Shown here piece by piece: positions 57,038-64,000 of a stretch of 64,000 bases of DNA. The position numbers and the translations under genes were made by a program. Within the stretch, counting starts at the first letter, position 1, and every line of letters starts with the position of its first letter. The stretch is from assembly GCA_036346275.1 (NCBI GenBank), contig CM070723.1, positions 2,604,001 through 2,668,000 of the forward strand. Reading direction: 5' to 3'. The stretch is from Otatea glauca. Lineage: Eukaryota > Streptophyta > Magnoliopsida > Poales > Poaceae. The notes under the pieces were generated by a model. The model saw nothing but the letters and a program-made list of their open reading frames with translations. It searched no databases and was not told where the DNA came from.

Positions 57038-57045
57038 CTTGGTAC

Positions 57046-57535
57046 CATGCAACTTCTGATCGGTCAGTAGGTAACCTGTATATTTACCATTTACCTAGGT
57101 TTAGTTCAGTCACCTATGTTCGAGTAGAAAATTTAGCTGCAAACTTGGCGAAGAATGTACTGACCAGCAGGTTACACTTTTAGATCCTTGATGCCGTTCT
57201 GCACGCGAGTTTGGTCAAGGAACCATCAGAGCTAGTACTTGATGTTAGGAGACGCAACATGAAAGTGAGGACTCCCCCGATCGTTTCACGGACCGTCTTC
57301 GCTAGAGAGAGGGTTGACACGAGGTTATATATAGATTTGAATGCTAACAAAAAATTCTACTCCTGTCAGTGCGCCTCTTAGCGAGGAGTAGGAGATATCT
57401 TCTTCGGGGAGTAGGAGATATCTTCTTGTCCAGATTCTCGAAGGGCACACCAATTGTATTATTTGTATTCAATGAGAGTTTAAATTACAAGTAGAGGCTA
57501 CAATGAGTTTGTATAGGTGCTCAGTCTTTTACACA
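57046..57535. other. spacer between hAT and Copia-type element
   Basis: It contains a short tandem duplication of GGAGTAGGAGATATCTTCTT (about 57377-57426). No gene seen. Confidence 0.45.
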
Positions 57536-57540
57536 AATAC

Positions 57541-57693
57541 TGTTAGGGTTAGAAGCATGGCAAATAACTGAAGATATGATTTAAAGTGGAAAAACCCTTA
57601 CGGGAAAAAACTTGTTTTCCGTGGTTTTTTTCTTGCAATGGTTTTTTCACGTTAAATATTGTCTTCAGTTATTTTGCCGTGCTAACCCTAACA
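57541..57693 (+). repeat. aberrant palindromic 5' terminal repeat of the 5.1-kb element
   Basis: Its last 70 bp match the 3' end of the right LTR (ending TTATTTTGCCGTGCTAACCC). Its first 70 bp are an imperfect reverse complement of the same sequence (TGTTAGGGTTAG, then GGCAAATAACTGAAGA, then TTTAAAGTGGAAAAA). The usual LTR beginning TGTTAGAAATAACTC of the right LTR is absent. Confidence 0.75.
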
Positions 57694-57695
57694 AG

Positions 57696-57707
57696 TGGTA
57701 TCAGAGC
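57696..57707 (+). other. primer-binding site (initiator tRNA-Met type)
   Basis: TGGTATCAGAGC lies two bases after the LTR end, the canonical Copia PBS. Confidence 0.85.
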
Positions 57708-58461
57708 TAGAATTTTCATATCAATCCGCTGCCCTCGGAGGAGGCGGTTCCCAGGGGTAGCACCCACACGGCAACGACCGACGCCGGCCATCACCTCCTC
57801 TCGGCCAGCCCATCTTCGACCGTCCTTCTCAGCGACCCGCCACGACGCCGCTCCACCACTGACCTTCAACACGTGCCTCCCATCGGCCTGACGCTCCTTC
57901 GGTCGAAGTTGCGCTCGGCCGCGTCGGCAACCACACCAACCTCCGGCTTCGGCACCCGCCTCGGCGTCCGCTCCTCGGTGTTCGCGATGTTATCCGCTCC
58001 TTGGCCACTCGCCGCGCAGGCGCCCCTCAGCGTTCGCGCCTTCGCGTCGCGTGGCCCCCGCATCGTCTGCTTCCAGTGCTCCTCGGTCGGCATCGGCCTG
58101 CGCACTGCCTCCGATGCACGGCTTCCACGCTGCCGCCTTCCGGCTCACACCAGCCCGCCTCACCAGCTCTGGCCGGAGACCACTTCGGCCGTCCACGTCG
58201 GCCTGCGACTGCGGCTGGCCCCAACCTTCACCATGTCGCGCCCCTCCGTTCGCTGGCACTACTCTGTGACCCTCTGACTTCCGTGGCGCGCGGCCCCACC
58301 TCCATCTTTCGTTGGCCCGCCATAAACACCAGCCTTTCGCCACCTAGGCCCGCACCCTCCAGCGTCGCAACCACGTTGGCCCACCGGCTCGCCTGGCCGA
58401 TCGCCTCCGGCTGCACTCGCGCTAGACGCCTGATGCGATCGTCTGATCAGAGTGTTTCTCT
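57708..58461 (+). other. GC-rich leader of the 5.1-kb element
   Basis: Cytosine-rich sequence with overlapping frames on both strands (57873-58277 plus, 57990-58343 minus, and others). Products are Ala/Pro/Arg-rich with no domain. The position directly after the PBS suits a retroelement leader or a captured host fragment. Confidence 0.5.
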
Positions 58462-58469
58462 ATTGTGCC

Positions 58470-59240
58470 TAGAGGTGGGCACTCAGGTCGGGATTTTTTG
58501 GGCCGGCTCGAGGCACGACAGGCACAGCCCGATACAAAGTTTAGCCTGACACGACACTGTAGCACGGGCCGTGTCGGGCCCAAGAACTGGGCACGATGGG
58601 CAGCACGGCCCAGCACAACACTGTAGTACAGACCATGTCGGGTATGAGGAAGAAGCCCAGCATGAAGGTCATCGACCCGCAGAGCATGAGCGTCATGGAT
58701 GCACCCAATAGCATGAACGCCACCCTCGTCGTCGACACCTGAGAGAGACGGGCAAGAGGGGAGAGAGAGCCCGTCTCTCAATCTCTCTCACTCACCATTC
58801 TCTCTCAATCTCTCCCTCTCTCGCCCGTTTCTCTCAATCTCTCTCCCCTATATCCCTCACTCTTTTTCTCGTCCATTGCCCCTTCTCCCACTCATGTTTA
58901 GCACCTTCTACCGCTCGTGTTCAGCACATCCCCCTCGCTCTCTGTAACTGTTCAAGAGTAAGTAAATTTTAGTTCTCTTTCCCATAATATTTATGTCTAT
59001 TGCCTCAACTTCATGCGTCTCTAGCTCCTTTCCTCTCGTCGCAATAGTGCAAATAGGCTGAATCTGGACCAACATGACACGAAGCGTAAATGGGCCGTGC
59101 CTGAGCTCGCCGAAGGTGACCCAGACTGGCATGGCATGGAACGACGGACACAACGGGCCATCTCGGCCCGGCCCGGTTCAGGGATGAAGCACGATGGACT
59201 TATGTCGGACTGGATCGGCACGACACGACACCCACCTCTA
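58470..59240 (+). mobile_element. non-autonomous hAT-type element, 771 bp
   Basis: It begins TAGAGGTGGGCACTCAGGTC and ends CACGACACCCACCTCTA, inverted termini. Flanks ATTGTGCC (58462-58469) and GTTGTGTC (59241-59248) agree at six of eight bases. Both ends carry GGCACGGCCC and CGACACGGCCC-type arrays like those of the hAT at 53841. The middle holds a CT-rich microsatellite (CTCTCTCAATCTCT, 58745-58865). No transposase. Confidence 0.75.
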
Positions 59241-59372
59241 GTTGTGTCTGTGGCCACACGAAGGGAGAAGGCTGCCGAGCCTAGTTGATCGGACTCCAAA
59301 CAAATCCGCAATTGAATTTAATTCGTTTCTCGGCTCCTGGCTATTTCTCGTCTCGGCTTACTTAGCTCTTTA

Positions 59373-59603
59373 GGGTATGTTTGGTTTCTTGAATAAGTGG
59401 TACATGTATGAGATGGTTCAAGAAAAAAGTCATCCGAGTGTTTTGTTACTTGAATGGAACTATCTCGTCCTGGATGATGAGATACAAATTTAAGAAATAT
59501 TTTCTATAGATGTTGAACCATTCCATTCACCCAAAACAATATAACCAAATGGTACAGGACCATCTCATCTTATTCAACCTCATCCCACCAATCAAACACA
59601 CCC
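59373..59603 (+). mobile_element. Tourist-like MITE, TSD TTA
   Basis: This 231-bp element begins GGGTATGTTTGGTTTCTTG and ends CCAATCAAACACACCC, flanked by TTA at 59370-59372 and 59604-59606. Inner blocks GAGATGG and CCATCTC are inverted. Relatives lie at 53590-53812 and about 53300-53400. Confidence 0.8.
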
Positions 59604-59734
59604 TTAATTAAGCGATTTGCTACGGGCCCACATCCATATTTCAATCGCCTAAAGTTCTGGACTTCACAAGAGTGGTCAGTTTGGGTATGTGTACACGAAA
59701 AGATATATCAGGAGGTTTTATAGGTTCATTACTA

Positions 59735-61157
59735 CAGTAATTTCACCACAAAATACAAATTACCGCCCGGATAAAAAAATTGAAATTGCTACAGTATTTT
59801 CGTTTTTTTCGGCAAAAATTTGCCAAAATCGATTGATTTTTTTGGGATTTTTCCTGTTTTATGGCTGGATTTGACCGTATTTAGTCCAATAACCCTTCAG
59901 AAAGTCATCTTCTATTAAAATTTGTTGAAAAACCGAAATTTTGAGACATTTTAAAATTTTGGTAGAAACACTGTTAGATTTTTATAAAATTGTACAAGCT
60001 TGATAATGAACTAAAAAATTTATGATACTATATTAAGTAGTGTAGGATCATAAATAAATTTTTTTAAAACAAGTTAATTTCATTTGCTATCTTTAAAAAA
60101 ATCAAAAACCGAATGAACATAATTGGGACAGTAACCTTGTCAGAATTTTATAAATTTTCTCGAGCGTGATCATGATCTAAACTTTTTATGAGAGCTTAAT
60201 AATTTTCTCATTACCATTATATAAAATTTAAAAAAAATTCAACTTTTTTTGTTTCTTCAATCAAATCTATGTAATCATTAAACTCCATTTGTTATATTTC
60301 AAAAATAAAAAAGAGAAAGAATATAAATAGTAAAGTGCCTTGTAAGGATTTTATAAATTCACTGAAGTGTGATCATGATTCAAAATTTTTATGAGATCTT
60401 AATAATTTCCTTATCACCCTTCTTTAGAATTTTGAAAAATTCTAAACCTATTTTGATTGCTAAAGCAAATCTATATATTGATCATGAGGCTTTTATCAGG
60501 ACGTAGCACTGTCTGAATTTTTAAACATTATTTAAGTATGATCATCATCTACAAATTTTATATAAACATTAATATTACATAATTACCATCTAAAATTTGT
60601 TTTAAAATTTTCTAACGTGGTTTGAACCTTTTTTCATTTTGTTCAAGTTTGCCGGTAAGGCTTTTAACATGACAGTAGCACTGTTTGAATTTTTAAAAAT
60701 TCATGATTCTTTATCATCATATGAAAATTTTATTAGAACATTATTTATTCGTCATAACCATTCAAAAAAATTCAAAATTTTATAACGTGGTTTGAACCAT
60801 TTTTCATTCAGTTCAAACTTGCCGGTCAGCGTTTTATCAGGACAGTAGCAATGTTCGAATTTTTAAAAATTCCTCAGACTTGATAATCATCTTAAATTTT
60901 TATAGGAATATAAATGGTGTGTCAGGAAGCTCCAAAAAAAATTCAAAATTTTTCAACATCGTTTGAACCATTTTTCGTTCAATTGAATTTTGCCAAAAAT
61001 GTCAGCAGTTTCACCCGAAATTTCGGAAATTTCGGTTCAACAAATTTCGGATTTGAATTTTGCTTTTTGAATTTTGTCCAAAATGATGAGATTTTGTCAA
61101 AATTTTGGATTTCGGAGGGGAGCGAAATTTAAACCGAAAACGAAATTTGGATCCTTG
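59735..61157 (+). mobile_element. AT-rich modular element, copy C
   Basis: It has the same domain order as copies A and B: AAAGTCATCTTCTATTAAAAT near 59900, then modules starting near 59960, 60126, 60330, 60501, 60670 and 60840 (spacings 166, 204, 171, 169, 170), then the CCGAAATTTCGG-rich end finishing CGAAATTTGGATCCTTG. It sits within the 5.1-kb LTR element and so inserted after it. The 5' boundary is approximate. Confidence 0.65.
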
Positions 61158-62409
61158 GTACCAAGCCTCGACTCAACGATTTTGACTCGTATCAGCTTTG
61201 TTCCGCGACTCAACTTCATATTAAGCGTTGACTCGCGCTCTTCTCGGCGATTGTTCCAGCGCTAACAAGTGGAATTTCATCGTAGTTTAAGACTTTCATG
61301 CTTATTATTGACGGGATTTCATGCACAATTCAAGATGTTATGCTTATTATTTTGTGCTTATTATTGGAGATATTTCATACACAATTCAAGCTGTTATGCT
61401 TATTATTTTATGCATATTATTAGCGGATTGCAATTCAGATGGAATTTATAATTGGTGTATTCCTGGCAATTTATTCGATGTTTCATCGTCGGTTTCTTTG
61501 ACGTGCCATCATCTATTTTGGAGAAGAAAAAAATAATGTCAGTTGAGGAGACAACTGAATTTGGTGTTTCATCACTGTTAATTTAAATTTGGTGTTTCAT
61601 CACCATTATTTTAGTGTTTTATTCATTGTTTGGATATGTTGACCATTATGGAGGTTTTGGCGATGTTCATTTGGAATTTGATGACACCTTGCTCGTAGCA
61701 TTATACTCTTCGGAGTTTTTTCTAGTGAGGATTTTGCTCCAATGTCAGTTTGAGAGGAAGGTTTAAAGTGCAAGAAGGAGTTTGTTTCTACATGGATATT
61801 GCAACGTTGTTTTGTTGTCTTTGCTCGATATGAGGGGTATACTGCAATTTATACTCCATTGATGGCACGAGAGTTTTTTCTTCACACTGACATTTTTTTA
61901 GCAGTTTCAACCACGTTATGGATTTTTAGTAGGCAGTTTGCCGAATTTTATGTTCCATGTGGAGCATGTCAAAAATCCATGTTACGTGTTTCGCTATTTA
62001 CCCAGCACCACAGGTGATGTTTTAGCTTATGCCATTTGATGATTGAGCGTTTGTTTTAGGAGGTCAGTTGCACAGACTTAGACTTTACTGGGGTTATGAA
62101 TCATTGAAGACCTAGATTTATGCGTCTGCTTTGTTGATAGCTGTGTGTTTGGATCGACTGTTTCAGTCTTTCTTTCGACCTACCGATGGTTTGCTCAATC
62201 TTGCTTTATTAGAAGCGTTTGGATAAGACTGTTATAGTATTTTATAACCTTTGTGGTTTTTCGCACTTCAAGTTTTTGGATTAACTGTTCTAGTCTTTCT
62301 TGTTTATTAATCAATTAGACTTTTAACACACTTGTATTCATGGTGCTTTATTACTCTTCGGGGTTTTTCAGAAATAATTTCATTATAGATTTTGAGTTAA
62401 GGGGAGATT
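61158..62409 (+). other. non-coding 3' internal part of the 5.1-kb element
   Basis: AT-rich sequence with a two-unit repeat at 61300-61425 (CATGCACAATTCAAGATGTT / CATACACAATTCAAGCTGTT, each followed by ATGCTTATTATTTT) and a GGTGTTTCATCAC repeat near 61560-61610. It ends in the polypurine tract AAGGGGAGATT. No protein domain seen. Confidence 0.55.
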
Positions 62410-62631
62410 TGTTAGAAATAACTCAATATTTCAACTTGCCATATCTTTTGGTTTTATCTAAATAGATTGTTAATCCAATTCTTCAACAACTAGGACTCTT
62501 TTGGCTATATAAGCTAATCCCATGTAATATAAACATTAACCATTAAGGTGGATTGTTTCTCATGTTTTTTCCATAAGGATTTCTCCATATTAAATCTTGT
62601 CTTAAGTTATTTTGCCGTGCTAACCCTAACA
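62410..62631 (+). repeat. 3' LTR of the 5.1-kb element
   Basis: It starts TGTTAGAAATAACTC right after the polypurine tract and ends GCTAACCCTAACA. A TATA-like GGCTATATAAGC lies at 62502-62513 on the plus strand. Confidence 0.75.
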
Positions 62632-62640
62632 AATACTATC

Positions 62641-63289
62641 TGTTGACGTCAAAAACTTGAAGTAGGGTTTCTGACAGTAGCACACCAGAAGAACACTTGG
62701 TTCAGAGCGTGCCAGTCGATTTAACCTGTAATCGACAAGGTAAAAATATAAAATTCACTCAAAGCCGATCGTGAAGATCAATCAGCTTAGATTCAATCAG
62801 CTCAAAACCGATTAAACCAAGATAAAAGGGTAAGTCTAATTAGGCGATTAAGGCTAATCAGAGGATAAAGGTAGATCGATTCTAAAGAAGGCGATGCGCA
62901 ACAAAATCAGAATAAATCGAACCTGGGGCGTAATTTGAAGAAGATCAACAATCGGCAATGCACAACTTTATTGATCAAGATCGAATTACAAAGGCTAAAT
63001 TACAAGAACTATTCCTAGTCGATAGGAAAAGTAGATAAAAAGTAGATGCGAGTTGATTGATTGGCTCTGGGCAGCTTTTCTGATCACCTCTAGACTTCTT
63101 TTATATCCATTGGCCGATAGAGTCCTGGTACAACACGTTAGGAGTAGAATCCGTATCGGCCTCTATTTGGATGGTGCTTTCCTTAACAACCTGTTCCGTT
63201 TCCAAATATCTTCAATCTGTATCCTGGTCATATCTTGTTGATCTTAGACTGCCGACTCTGACCCTATCTGCCAATTTTTGGTGCAAACA
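62641..63289 (-). repeat. 3' LTR of an LTR retrotransposon running off the right edge
   Basis: On the minus strand it starts TGTTTGCACCAAAAATTGG and ends TTTTTGACGTCAACA. A polypurine-like CCCAAAAATGGGGGGCATA (63308-63290) precedes it. The 649-bp LTR is AT-rich. CTATC at 62636-62640 would be one target copy; the partner is outside the window. Confidence 0.65.
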
Positions 63290-64000
63290 TATGCCCCCCA
63301 TTTTTGGGAGATAACATGTTATCTTCCAAAAAAATTTATCATCGGCTTGAACATATATTTTCGTATCATATCCAAAATTTTAACTGCATCGAGTTAGTTT
63401 AGCTTTCAGGTCGGTAATCGGCCAACTCGTATATTCATAGTTGAGTTCTAGCCAATCAAGATCCAACCAGTACCTTGGACAAACCGATGCACACTACACG
63501 ATCCCACGTTGATCACTTACCAAATCAGCTATCTCTCGAGCTGGCGGGTGGTACGATTTTCCAAACTAGATCGGCTTCATCGAATTAAAATCATCGACCG
63601 AATCCGGTTTTTTCTTCCTCCACTCTTTTCTTGCAATCTTAATCGGATGAAGCTCATTAAAAGTTTTATCACTTTGTTTTTCTTGTTCAGCTTCCCTCAT
63701 CTCTTGGGTCCTTAGCCACTGAAGCCTTCTTCTTTGTGATCGGCTTAAACCTGGAGGATATCATCTCGACTTTGGTTCGATCGACTTACATATTTTCCCT
63801 ACCAGATCCATACTAGCCGCAGAGCTAGACCCTTCATCTTGGTCTTGTTTCTGACTTATGATCGGCATAGAAATTCTATCTTTAGCCGACCATCGCTGCC
63901 TGTCACCTTGACATGGGTAATACTGCATCGGACATGTGTTTAGTGATGGCAAAGCTAATCCCCTCTCCCAGCAAAATTGCCAAAAAGGGCACCACTGGTG
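63290..64000 (-). mobile_element. internal region of the right-edge LTR retrotransposon
   Basis: This lies just upstream of the 3' LTR on the minus strand. The short frame at 63952-63761 (WSAKDRISMPIISQ, then DEGSSSAASMDLVGKI) has no domain I recognise, and no RT or integrase falls in the window. Superfamily cannot be assigned. Confidence 0.45.

Larger units (their letters stand above)
57541..62631 (+). mobile_element. 5.1-kb coding-less Copia-type LTR element, TSD AATAC
   Basis: AATAC at 57536-57540 and 62632-62636 flank an element that starts TGTTAGGGTTAG and ends GCTAACCCTAACA. After the left terminal repeat comes TGGTATCAGAGC (57696-57707), the iMet-tRNA primer site. Before the right LTR comes an AAGGGGAGATT polypurine tract. 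No gag, protease, integrase, RT or RNase H is detectable, so it is non-autonomous. A hAT-type element (58470-59240), a MITE (59373-59603) and AT-rich element C (59735-61157) have inserted in it. The left LTR is aberrant: it is an imperfect palindrome of LTR 3' ends. Confidence 0.82.

Noticed and set aside
57873..58549. Ala/Pro/Arg-rich open frames of 134-182 codons
   Set aside because: They lie in the GC-rich leader of the 5.1-kb LTR element and overlap each other on both strands.

Overview
This window looks like gene-poor, transposon-rich nuclear DNA of a grass (Poaceae). Host genes are separated by kilobases of AT-rich DNA, GC-rich coding exons contrast with that background, plant-style introns are present, and the mobile DNA is of the kind found in grasses: Tourist-like MITEs with TTA target duplications, hAT elements with 8-bp target duplications, Copia LTR retrotransposons and LINEs. 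Nothing prokaryotic (operons, CRISPR, Shine-Dalgarno sites) is present.

Three host protein genes appear intact, all on the minus strand. They are a three-exon heavy-metal-associated isoprenylated protein (HIPP, 5978-7123, with a CSLM farnesylation tail), the 60S ribosome biogenesis factor NIP7 (33434-34000, single exon, with a telo-box in its leader) and an SRC2-like C2-domain protein (50830-51681). A tRNA-Gly(CCC)-like gene lies at 31340-31410. An ATG18/WIPI-like WD40 pseudogene (42313-43200) has in-frame stops and has lost its middle. The first 700 bases hold the decayed 3' end of a probable hAT-transposase-like gene.

The rest is mostly nested mobile DNA. From left to right: four copies in total (three of them here) of an AT-rich element built of about 170-bp modules; two copies of a MITE beginning CAGGGTTAAC; a dead hAT transposon whose dimerisation domain is split by a 2.5-kb solo LTR with TSD GAAAT (12333-14866); a complete young Copia element (17602-24307, TSD AACAG) whose LTRs are about 98% identical but whose polyprotein is broken; an 887-bp hAT element with TSD AATACAAT; a fold-back element with a GC-rich core (29803-30349); a long decayed LINE (34220-41580) broken by an LTR fragment and by a 133-bp-arm inverted repeat of Copia LTR ends; a second Copia (44677-50234) whose 5' LTR holds a truncated LINE with 15-bp TSD; a 3.2-kb hAT with a dead transposase (53841-57037); a 5.1-kb coding-less Copia-type element (57541-62631, TSD AATAC) stuffed with three smaller elements; and the 3' LTR end of another LTR element running off the right edge.

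I found no evidence for a new multi-gene system. The most unusual structures are two independent palindromes made of inverted Copia LTR 3' ends next to primer-binding sites (39877-40212 and 57541-57693), the modular AT-rich element family, and the young but coding-dead Copia with a 1-kb GC-rich leader.
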